From positions 1 to 62,407 of the forward strand of contig DATJHO010000112.1 in the NCBI GenBank assembly GCA_035493835.1: DNA of 62,407 nt. The letters run 5' to 3'. Below, in pieces: positions 44,767-51,433 of the stretch. The position numbers were made by a program, and so were the translations under genes. The notes under the pieces were generated by a model. It had not been told where the DNA came from and made no database searches. It worked only from the letters and a program-made list of their open reading frames with translations. Within the stretch, counting starts at the first letter, position 1; each line of letters begins with the position of its first letter. The DNA comes from DASZTU01 sp035493835. Its GTDB lineage: Bacteria; Pseudomonadota; Alphaproteobacteria; Rhizobiales; Devosiaceae.

Positions 44767-44824
44767 TATTCTGCGATTCACTCATTCCAACCCCGCTGCG
44801 AGCATTGGACGCGGGGCGGTTTTT
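44767..44824 (+). ncRNA. Candidate small RNA in the EPS locus
   Basis: The region between the possible promoter and the intrinsic terminator would give a RNA of about 58 nucleotides ending in a strong hairpin and U run. There is no coding frame of note in it. It lies between the ExoP-like gene and the beta-helix gene, whose stop codon is only 8 bases beyond. The alternative is that the hairpin simply ends minus-strand transcription. Confidence 0.3.
44791..44824 (+). terminator. Intrinsic terminator, plus-strand polarity
   Basis: CCCCGC at 44791-44796 pairs with GCGGGG at 44811-44816 and is followed by CGG and five T on the plus strand. On the minus strand the hairpin comes just after the beta-helix gene but lacks a T run. 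It may serve both strands; polarity favours plus. Confidence 0.6.
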
Positions 44825-44831
44825 GCGCGGC

Positions 44832-46601
44832 TTACATGTGAAATTCGGCCGCGGTCGCTGTGGCGAGGTGCTGCGGGTCGATGTGGACGGTGAGGCTTCC
44901 CGTATCCTGCAGGCTGCTATCGGAGATCTTGTAGGAGAAGGTGTCGTTTAACACCGACTGGCCCGACCCCACCTTGGTCGGGTCGACCTGATAGCTATAT
45001 GTCCCGTCCGCTGCGATCGTCAGCGTGCCATACGCCCCGGCCACATGGACGGCGCTGCTGCCGGTAACCTTGGTGGTATCGGCGCTCCGCACGTAAAGTG
45101 TGTCGCCGTTGGCATCGTGATCGTTCGCCAGCACGTTTCCCGTCGCCGCACCGGCCGAGTTCACGGTCACCCCGTCATTGGTCGCAACAGGTGCCACTTC
45201 CAGCCGCGGGAGGATATCCACCGTCAGCGTCGCCACCGATTCGTGCCGGCCATCGCTGACAAGGTATTTGAAGACGTCGCTCAGTTCCTTGGTGGAACCA
45301 TCCACCGCCGCGGCGTCGACCGTGTAGACGAAATTGCCGTTCTGATCGACCGACACATGGCCGTACTTTCCGTCGATGCCGAAGCCACTTGAAACTGCTT
45401 CGCCGCCGAATTCGGTTATGGTCAGCGCGCGGCCCGTCGGACTGGTGTCATTGGCGGTGAGGTTGCCCTGCAACTCGTTGTCGTGTGCCACGGCGACGGC
45501 CGTGTCCGGCATGGCGTGGGGCGCAAATGTTATGAAGGTGCCGTTCTGGCCGACCGTAAAAGTGCCCGCAGCGCTGACATCGCCGGAGATTCTGGTCGGC
45601 GCGCTATTGGCGCTGATTTCGTTGTCCGAAAAATCGCCGCTCGCCGGACGGTCCACCTTCAGGGCGGCGCCGCTGATATTATCGAAAGTGTTGTCGTGCA
45701 CGTCGATGTTCGTTCGCGTCGCGCTGGTCGTGCCGGTAATCGCTACGCCGTAGAGCACATCATGGACATCGTTGTCATAGATATCGTAGTTGCTCACCGG
45801 CCAGGTCTCGCCGATCCCGATGCCGAAACTCCATGTGTATCCCGACTGCCCGTAGACCTCGTTGTGGGCGATCGTAACGTCGTTGGAGTTGACGCTGGCG
45901 CCATAGCCGCCACCAACCAGGGTGTTGCCCTCGATGGTGACACCCTCAGACGTGTTGACGACCAGATTGCCCTTCGTGCTGTTGGTCTGCCCGCTCATGT
46001 CGAGCGAGTTGTCGAGCACCGAGACATTGGTCGCGCCCGTTACCTGGATGTTGTCGCCAGTGGTTCCCTGCACGGTGCCGATGTTGTTGTGCTGCAGGAC
46101 GATGCCGCTGCCGCCGTTGACCCAGATGCCGTCTCCGGTCACCCCGGTTATGGTGCTGTCCTCGACGGTAACATTGGTACTGTTTTCGAGGCTGATGGCG
46201 CCCGAATGAGCCGGCGTCCCGGTATCGATCACCTGCACGTTCTGGATGGTGAGGTTCGTGGCGCCATGGGCGAATATGGCATTGCTGGAGGTATCGGAGA
46301 CTGTCAGGTCTTTGATAACCACGTTCTGAGTTGAGATTGCCGAAATGCCGGTGCCCGCCCCGCTGAACACGGGCGCCGCCCCCGAGCCATAGGCTCCGAT
46401 GGTGATCGGATTATCCGCAGTGCCCGAATATTTGATGGTGAGTTGGTCGCCGGTGTAGGCGGTGTCGCGCGCGAACAGCACGCTATCACCGGGCTGCAGC
46501 TTCAGCTTTTCAACGGCAGCGATCGACTGTAGCGCTGCCGTTGCGGAAGTGCCCGCATTGGTGTCGCTGCCTGTGGCAGAATTCACATAATAAGTGGTCA
46601 T
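44832..46601 (-). CDS. Right-handed beta-helix protein with two C-terminal cadherin-like domains
   Basis: This 589-residue protein has no signal peptide. Residues 1-330 form a parallel beta-helix of pectate-lyase/polysaccharide-lyase type (short N- and S/T-rich rungs such as VVIKDLTVSDTSSNAIFAHG, VTIEGNTLVGG, NYDIYDNDVHDVLYGVAITG). Two VCBS/cadherin-like repeats follow (LTANDTSPTG..YGHVSVDQNGNFVYTVD; VLANDHDANGD..YGTLTIAADGTYSYQVD) and the end is LATATAAEFHM. The domains match those of the 246-residue lectin-like protein nearby. I infer export by PrsDE and action as an EPS lyase or matrix-binding protein. A good ribosome site AGGAAAC precedes the ATG by about 7 bases. Catalytic residues cannot be assigned. 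Confidence 0.83.
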   Translation of the reverse strand: MTTYYVNSATGSDTNAGTSATAALQSIAAVEKLKLQPGDSVLFARDTAYTGDQLTIKYSGTADNPITIGAYGSGAAPVFSGAGTGISAISTQNVVIKDLTVSDTSSNAIFAHGATNLTIQNVQVIDTGTPAHSGAISLENSTNVTVEDSTITGVTGDGIWVNGGSGIVLQHNNIGTVQGTTGDNIQVTGATNVSVLDNSLDMSGQTNSTKGNLVVNTSEGVTIEGNTLVGGGYGASVNSNDVTIAHNEVYGQSGYTWSFGIGIGETWPVSNYDIYDNDVHDVLYGVAITGTTSATRTNIDVHDNTFDNISGAALKVDRPASGDFSDNEISANSAPTRISGDVSAAGTFTVGQNGTFITFAPHAMPDTAVAVAHDNELQGNLTANDTSPTGRALTITEFGGEAVSSGFGIDGKYGHVSVDQNGNFVYTVDAAAVDGSTKELSDVFKYLVSDGRHESVATLTVDILPRLEVAPVATNDGVTVNSAGAATGNVLANDHDANGDTLYVRSADTTKVTGSSAVHVAGAYGTLTIAADGTYSYQVDPTKVGSGQSVLNDTFSYKISDSSLQDTGSLTVHIDPQHLATATAAEFHM

Positions 46602-46681
46602 TTGTAGGTTTCCTGAGCAACGCCCCCAGGCTACAAATGCAAATGTCTACCTTTGGATGCCTCGCACCCGCCCCTTTAATG

Positions 46682-46704
46682 CGAATTGATTTATACGCAA
46701 TTCG
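46682..46704. promoter_or_regulatory. Inverted repeat upstream of the beta-helix gene
   Basis: CGAATTG and CAATTCG are separated by 9 A+T-rich bases, about 80-100 bases before the beta-helix start. This is a clean dyad in the promoter region and a candidate operator. The remainder of the 255-base gap shows no gene. Confidence 0.4.
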
Positions 46705-46856
46705 TCTAAACTGCCACGCATGGCGAACGGGCAAAGCATTATTTGGAGAATGTTCAGGCCCGGTTGGTCTGAACAACTGTTTGCCTTCTACACGCAAGAA
46801 CTATAGTACACTCATTTTCGAAACAAGTGCCTCGCTATATTCAGGGAAGTGCACGG

Positions 46857-47003
46857 CTAGCGAAACAAATCCATGAGCGACCAGGCAAAAAGGCCGGTCC
46901 CGAATATTGCCGCCCAGACTAATAGTGCCAGCACAAGAGTTGACACCGCACCAAGGCTCGGCTTGGCGTATAGGAAATGACTTCTTTGGTCTGTAGTTCT
47001 CAA
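46857..47003 (-). CDS. Single-span microprotein (48 residues), unannotated type
   Basis: A TTG-initiated frame of 48 residues reads LRTTDQRSHFLYAKPSL, then one hydrophobic span of about 22 residues (VSTLVLALLVWAAIFGTGLF), then AWSLMDLFR. GGGGG precedes the TTG by about 5 bases. The basic N-terminus suggests it faces the cytoplasm. It lies 255 bases upstream of the beta-helix gene on the same strand and divergent from the epimerase gene. I do not recognise the family. It resembles in size and topology the 49-residue protein at the other end of this block, and small membrane proteins are known to tune EPS assembly in rhizobia (ExoX/PsiA type), but any such role here is a guess. Confidence 0.55.
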   Translation of the reverse strand: MRTTDQRSHFLYAKPSLGAVSTLVLALLVWAAIFGTGLFAWSLMDLFR

Positions 47004-47268
47004 CTGAACCCCCTGAACACCGCTTCTGCGGCTGCGCTTGCTCCTATAGGGGGGCCGATTTTCAAACGCTTTAAGTAAATAGATTCAATTTTCAGGGACC
47101 GGCGCCCTCCTGATGAAGCCGCCCTCCGTCCCACGCCAGAACGCCAATTCAAACTGGCGAAAGTCCTTCAAACCATGCTAGTTCGGCGCTGAGAACCGCG
47201 CCACACCAACGGGTTCACACTTGCCGGCGTCGCCGCTGCGGTAGCTCTCGTTCTTGCAGGGTGGGCGC
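47004..47268. promoter_or_regulatory. Divergent gap between microprotein and UDP-glucuronate epimerase genes
   Basis: These 265 bases carry no recognisable gene. The first part (to about 47100) is A+T-richer. It must hold the epimerase promoter and probably that of the microprotein. No clear operator symmetry was seen. Confidence 0.4.
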
Positions 47269-48288
47269 ATGAGATTTCTGATTACCGGCACGGCGGGGTT
47301 CATCGGCTTCCACCTTGCCCGACGGCTGGCCGCGGCTGGCCACGAAGTGGTGGGCTATGATGGCATCACCGCCAACTATGATCCGGCCCTCAAGCGTGCG
47401 CGGCTCGCCGAGCTCGAAAAACTGGCCTCCTTCACGCCCATCGAGGCAATGCTCGAGGACCGGGGCCGCCTCGAAGCCGCCGTGGCCGACTTTCGGCCGG
47501 AAGTGCTGATCCACCTCGCCGCGCAGGCAGGCGTTCGCTATTCGGTCGAAAATCCGGACGCCTATGTCAGCGCGAACCTCGTCGGCACCTTCAACCTGCT
47601 GGAAGCGGTGCGCCGATATCCGGTGACACACCTGATGCTCGCCTCCACCAGTTCGGTCTATGGCGGCAACCAGAAGGTGCCGTTCTCCGAAACGGACCGC
47701 ACGGATTTTCCTGTCTCGCTCTATGCCTCCACCAAAAAGGCGACCGAGGCGCTGTCGCATTCGCATTCGCATCTCTTCGACATCCCCACCACGGCGATGC
47801 GGTTCTTCACGGTCTACGGCCCTTGGGGACGTCCCGACATGGCCCTGTTCCGGTTCGTTTCCGCCATCTCGGAGGGCCGGCCAATCGGCACCCACGGCCA
47901 TGGCAGGATGCGGCGCGACTTTACCTTTATCGACGATCTGGTCGAGGCGATCGTCCGGCTCGTGCCCATTGTCCCACAACGCGACCGCCCGGTGCTGACC
48001 GGGAGGGTCGCCGACTCGCTGTCGCCGGTCGCGCCATGGCGGGTGGTCAATATCGGCAGCGGCCACCCGGTCGCCTTGATGGAGTTCATCAGGACGATCG
48101 AGGCGGCGCTCGACAAGAAGGCTGTGGTCAGTATGCTGCCGATGCAGGCTGGCGATGTCACCCAAACCTTCGCCGATCCGTCCCTGCTCGAGGCCCTGAC
48201 GGGCTACCTGCCCGGGACCCCGCTTGCTGCCGGCATCGAGAGCTTCGTCCGATGGTTCGCCGACTACCAAGCGCGCCAGCAGACGTAG
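47269..48288 (+). CDS. lpsL: UDP-glucuronate 4-epimerase
   Basis: This 339-residue extended-SDR epimerase converts UDP-glucuronate to UDP-galacturonate. The start MRFLITGTAGFIGFHLARRL has the NAD-binding GxxGxxG; catalytic residues are Ser/Thr in STSSVYGG and Tyr/Lys in SLYASTKKATE; FFTVYGPWGRPDMALFRF is typical of the uronate epimerase group (Cap1J/LpsL). Together with the neighbouring Ugd it supplies uronic acid donors for the EPS. I used the ATG preceded by AGGGTGGG. It is convergent with the PssE-like gene. Confidence 0.87.
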   Translation: MRFLITGTAGFIGFHLARRLAAAGHEVVGYDGITANYDPALKRARLAELEKLASFTPIEAMLEDRGRLEAAVADFRPEVLIHLAAQAGVRYSVENPDAYVSANLVGTFNLLEAVRRYPVTHLMLASTSSVYGGNQKVPFSETDRTDFPVSLYASTKKATEALSHSHSHLFDIPTTAMRFFTVYGPWGRPDMALFRFVSAISEGRPIGTHGHGRMRRDFTFIDDLVEAIVRLVPIVPQRDRPVLTGRVADSLSPVAPWRVVNIGSGHPVALMEFIRTIEAALDKKAVVSMLPMQAGDVTQTFADPSLLEALTGYLPGTPLAAGIESFVRWFADYQARQQT

Positions 48289-48374
48289 ACGCGAGGCGCT
48301 TGAGCGCGATCCCGACGAATTGAAGCATTCCCCGCGCTTCCTGATACAGCCCCGTTGGACCAGGCCAGTAGCCT

Positions 48375-48851
48375 CTAGCCGCTGGCCAGATAAGTGCGCA
48401 AATTGCTGACGAACAGCAAACGTCCGTCCACGTCGAGATCGTCGCGCGCCGCCTCGAGTGAGCCGTGTTGCAGCAGACCGGCAAGTTCGCTTACCTCCGC
48501 CGCAACATGAACGCCCGGCTTGTCCCTGACCTGATAGGCAGTGGCAAGCTGGTGATCGTTTCGATGCTCGCCATACTTTGCCTGCCTCGGCACGATGATC
48601 AGGGGTTTTTGTAACTTCTGGGCGGTCAGGATGGTGCCGATGCCCGCGTGCGAGACGACGACCGACGCGCTGCGAAACCTTGCTTCGAACTCGTGCGGTT
48701 TCAGCGTCGCCGCCCACTCGAAATTCTGCGGCTGGTAGCTCGCCTCACCGATCTGCCCAAAAATCTCCTCGGACAGCGTGGGGGCAAGTTCGTCCATTGC
48801 CTTGACCAGCCGGTCAAACGGCAACTGGGTTCCGATGGTCAGAAGGATCAC
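48375..48851 (-). CDS. pssE: Glycosyltransferase subunit, Alg13/PssE-like
   Basis: This 158-residue protein is the C-terminal (nucleotide-sugar-binding) half of a GT28-type enzyme: MILLTIGTQLPFDRLVKAMD at the start and VVSHAGIGTILTAQKLQKPL, then IIVPRQAKYGEHRNDHQ. It works only with the membrane-anchoring partner encoded just upstream. Start is GTG overlapping the pssD-like stop (GTGA). In Rhizobium leguminosarum PssDE adds glucuronic acid as the second sugar of the EPS unit. The neighbouring ugd and epimerase genes support the same donor here. Confidence 0.87.
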   Translation of the reverse strand: MILLTIGTQLPFDRLVKAMDELAPTLSEEIFGQIGEASYQPQNFEWAATLKPHEFEARFRSASVVVSHAGIGTILTAQKLQKPLIIVPRQAKYGEHRNDHQLATAYQVRDKPGVHVAAEVSELAGLLQHGSLEAARDDLDVDGRLLFVSNLRTYLASG

Positions 48852-49291
48852 AGCACGCTTCCCAGATAGCGCGGACCGTTAGCGCTTTCGAGGTGCTTCC
48901 ACTGGGTCAGCCAGAGATCGGCCATTTTGCCAGCGATCTTGCCGCTCATCGACAATTGCTCGCAGTTGGCGACGCTATCGATCCAGATCGTCCGCGCGCC
49001 CAGCAGCTTGCCGAAGAATATTGCGAACAGGCCGGGGGCGGCGCCGGTCGAGACAACCACGGCCGGTTTTGTCCGCCAAACGAGGGCGAAGGTATCCCAG
49101 AGGCATTTGAGGCTGGCTAACGGGCGGTCACGGTTGCAGTCATTGACGATGGTCGCCGTCTTGCCGGTGCGTTCGGCCAATGACTCGATCGTCGTGGCAT
49201 AGGTCACATGGTCCGCCTCGAAGGCGGCGCTGACGATCATCAGTTGTTCCCAATGCCCTCCGCCCGAAGAGATAGCCAGAATACGCTGCAT
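48848..49291 (-). CDS. pssD: Glycosyltransferase subunit, Alg14/PssD-like
   Basis: This protein of about 147 residues is the N-terminal (acceptor/membrane) half of a split GT28 enzyme. It has ILAISSGGGHWEQLMIVSAA at the start and AVVVSTGAAPGLFAIFFGKL, then LGARTIWIDSVA, a segment typical of Alg14/EpsE/PssD. I start at the Met before QRILAI, 9 bases after GGCGG; a Met three codons earlier is possible. It recruits PssE to the membrane. It is the first gene of the pair, downstream of ugd with 143 bases between. Confidence 0.85.
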   Translation of the reverse strand: MQRILAISSGGGHWEQLMIVSAAFEADHVTYATTIESLAERTGKTATIVNDCNRDRPLASLKCLWDTFALVWRTKPAVVVSTGAAPGLFAIFFGKLLGARTIWIDSVANCEQLSMSGKIAGKMADLWLTQWKHLESANGPRYLGSVL

Positions 49292-49434
49292 ATCGATCAT
49301 CCGCCGTGTCGTTTCAAACCAAGTTCGGGAGCGGCACAGGCGTGCCGGTTCCATTTGGCAAACAGCTGTCGGCCGCTTGCCAATCTGAGGCGACAGTGGG
49401 CCTGCTGATCAGCAGGCGCCGTCCCGAAGCTGCA

Positions 49435-50778
49435 TCATTCCGCGGCGGCGAGAGCGTGCTCGATCGGCGTCCGTACCGGACGCCCAACGCTTTCATAAGT
49501 GAAGCCGTGGGGCTCCACCTCTGCCAGGCGATAAATATTACGCAGGTCCACCAGGACCGGTGCCTTCATGAGCGACTTGAGCCGCTCGAAATCGAGCGAG
49601 CGAAAAGCGTTCCACTCGGTGACAATGACCAAGGCATCGGCCCCAGTGGCGGCCTCATAGGGATCATCCGCATAGTCGATGTTCGTAAGGATCTCCTTGG
49701 CCGCGGCCATCCCCTCAGGGTCGTGCGCCCTGATCCGGGCGCCGGCATCGAGCAGCGCCTGGATGACTGCGATCGAGGGAGCCTCGCGCATATCGTCGGT
49801 GTTCGGCTTGAAGGTCAGGCCAAGGATCGAAATGGTCTTGCCGCGGACACTGCCGCCACATGCACCGATGACCTTGCGTCCCATGGCACGCTTGCGCTGG
49901 TCATTGATGGCAACAGTGGTCTCGACCAGGCGCATGGGCGAATCGAAATCCTGCCCGATCTTGGCGAGTGCCAGCGTGTCCTTGGGGAAGCACGAGCCGC
50001 CAAATCCCGGGCCAGCATTGAGGAACTTGCCGCCAATGCGATTGTCGAGGCCCATGCCGCGGGCCACGTCCTGGACGTTACCGCCGGCCTTCTCACACAG
50101 ATCGGCAACCTCGTTGATGAAGGCGATCTTCATCGCGAGAAACGCGTTCGACGCGTATTTGATGATCTCGGCCGTCCGACGGTCGGTGAACTGAATCGGC
50201 GCCTGGTTGAGATAAAGCGGCCGATAGACCTCCGCCATCACCCCGCGGCCGCGCTCGTCCTCAGTACCGATAACGATGCGGTCGGGATGCTTGAAGTCTT
50301 CGATCGCCGCGCCTTCGCGCAAGAATTCCGGATTTGAGGCCACGACAACATCGGCCTTGGGATTGGTAGCCCGGATGATGCGTTCGACTTCGTCGCCCGT
50401 TCCGACGGGGACAGTCGATTTGGTGACCACGACTGTGAAGCCGTCCGCTGCCTCGGCGATCGAGGCCGCCGCCGCATACACATAGCTGAGGTCGGCATGG
50501 CCATCGCCCCGCCGCGACGGGGTGCCGACGGCAATGAACACGACATCGGCCGCACGCACGGCATCTGCCAGTCCGACGGTGAACGTCAATCGTCCGGCTG
50601 CGGCATTTTCCCTGACGAGGTCATCCAGCCCCGGCTCGAAAATCGGAATCTCGCCTCGCTTCAACGCATCGATCTTGCCCTGATTCAGATCGACACAGGT
50701 CACGAAGTGACCGAAATCCGCAAAACATGCGCCGCTTACCAAGCCGACGTAACCCGATCCAATCATGGCGATGCGCAC
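49435..50778 (-). CDS. ugd: UDP-glucose 6-dehydrogenase
   Basis: This 447-residue enzyme oxidises UDP-glucose to UDP-glucuronate with two NAD. It has MIGSGYVGLVSGACFADFGH with the Rossmann motif, GTPSRRGDGHADLSYV, KSTVPVGTGDEV and the catalytic Cys in GPGFGGSCFPKDT. The C-terminal UDP-binding domain is complete (ILGLTFKPNTDDMREAPSI). The start is GTG, 9 bases after GAGGG, because the reading upstream is intergenic. It supplies the donor for PssDE and the epimerase. A 15-base direct repeat lies upstream. Confidence 0.94.
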   Translation of the reverse strand: MRIAMIGSGYVGLVSGACFADFGHFVTCVDLNQGKIDALKRGEIPIFEPGLDDLVRENAAAGRLTFTVGLADAVRAADVVFIAVGTPSRRGDGHADLSYVYAAAASIAEAADGFTVVVTKSTVPVGTGDEVERIIRATNPKADVVVASNPEFLREGAAIEDFKHPDRIVIGTEDERGRGVMAEVYRPLYLNQAPIQFTDRRTAEIIKYASNAFLAMKIAFINEVADLCEKAGGNVQDVARGMGLDNRIGGKFLNAGPGFGGSCFPKDTLALAKIGQDFDSPMRLVETTVAINDQRKRAMGRKVIGACGGSVRGKTISILGLTFKPNTDDMREAPSIAVIQALLDAGARIRAHDPEGMAAAKEILTNIDYADDPYEAATGADALVIVTEWNAFRSLDFERLKSLMKAPVLVDLRNIYRLAEVEPHGFTYESVGRPVRTPIEHALAAAE

Positions 50779-50957
50779 TGGTAATACCCTCGGTTCGTGG
50801 GGAATAAAGAACGACGTCCGGCGAAATGCCGGGCGGCAGGCACAGTCCTCTTCTCGATTTTGCTGGCTTCCGGGCCGACCCCGAAGCAATGTCGCGTCGG
50901 CCGATGGCTAGACGCTAGCAGTCCTTCCGGATTATCTCCACCACAATGGTGCATGTC

Positions 50958-51038
50958 TATCATGACTAAAACGCATGACCTGCAGCATCGTTGAATGCTG
51001 CTCCATAGCCCACAGTTTCTCAGTATCATGACCAAAAC
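50958..51038. promoter_or_regulatory. Direct repeats and dyad upstream of ugd
   Basis: TATCATGACTAAAAC at 50958-50972 and TATCATGACCAAAAC at 51024-51038 differ by one base and are 66 bases apart, about six helical turns. Between them is a perfect dyad, GCAGCAT and ATGCTGC (50982-51001). They lie 180-260 bases before the ugd start and look like paired binding sites for one regulator. The rest of the 358-base gap shows no gene. Confidence 0.5.
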
Positions 51039-51091
51039 TGGGCGGAAGCTTGACGCGCCCCAGGCATCCGGGGTGTCGGCCGCCGAGTTTT

Positions 51092-51111
51092 CGGGTGCTT
51101 AAAAACACCCG
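51092..51111. other. Hairpin downstream of the 49-residue microprotein gene
   Basis: CGGGTG at 51092-51097 and CACCCG at 51106-51111 enclose an A-rich loop. It lies about 26 bases after the microprotein stop on the minus strand. It lacks a following T run on either strand, so terminator function is uncertain. Confidence 0.4.
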
Positions 51112-51136
51112 GCACCCGGGCCCGCGCGTACGGGGA

Positions 51137-51286
51137 TCACACGTGCGCGATCAACTCGTACACGCCGTAGCAGAGCAAAATAATGATGAGCCAGGCAATC
51201 GCGGCGGCGGCGGCCAAGGACCATCCGCGGCGGCGTTTGAACGTCGACCGAGCGTAGCGCGCAAAGTCTTTGTCAAAAAAATTCAT
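51137..51286 (-). CDS. Single-span microprotein (49 residues)
   Basis: This ATG-initiated frame of 49 residues has a strongly basic N-terminus (MNFFDKDFARYARSTFKRRR), one membrane span (WSLAAAAAIAWLIIILLCYG) and a short tail (VYELIAHV). The positive charges put the N-terminus in the cytoplasm. An AGG lies about 10 bases before the ATG. It is on the same strand as ugd, 358 bases upstream of it, and marks the edge of the EPS locus. I do not recognise the family. The coding look is good (charged/hydrophobic layout, codon GC bias) but the protein is too short for certainty. Confidence 0.6.
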   Translation of the reverse strand: MNFFDKDFARYARSTFKRRRGWSLAAAAAIAWLIIILLCYGVYELIAHV

Positions 51287-51433
51287 CTGGACCGACCTCG
51301 GTGGGCACAGTAGCGCCTACTCGCCGCATCCGGGTTCCACCGGCCCTTGAGGTGGATAGCCTATATCCGTAGACGCTTCGTTACAACTGAGCGTGAGTCG
51401 GTATGTAATTCGCCGGAGGCGCGTGTTGCACGC

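Noticed and set aside
44522..44785. Minus-strand frame of 87 codons upstream of the ExoP-like gene
   Set aside because: No domain or plausible ribosome site; the interval is better explained as promoter region with a candidate plus-strand small RNA.
36690..46601. RTX calcium-repeat toxin or protease as cargo of the type I exporter
   Set aside because: No GGxGxDxUx nonapeptide runs are present in either candidate cargo; their repeats are cadherin/VCBS-like.
46541..46876. Plus-strand frame of 111 codons over the beta-helix leader
   Set aside because: It crosses the AT-rich promoter region and the dyad, with Cys/His-scattered sequence and no ribosome site.
47215..48717. Open minus-strand frame of about 500 codons across the epimerase and PssE genes
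   Set aside because: It covers two well-supported genes and has low-complexity, Arg-rich sequence.
51092..51111. Intrinsic terminator for the 49-residue microprotein
   Set aside because: The hairpin is good but neither strand shows a T run after it, so it is listed only as a hairpin.
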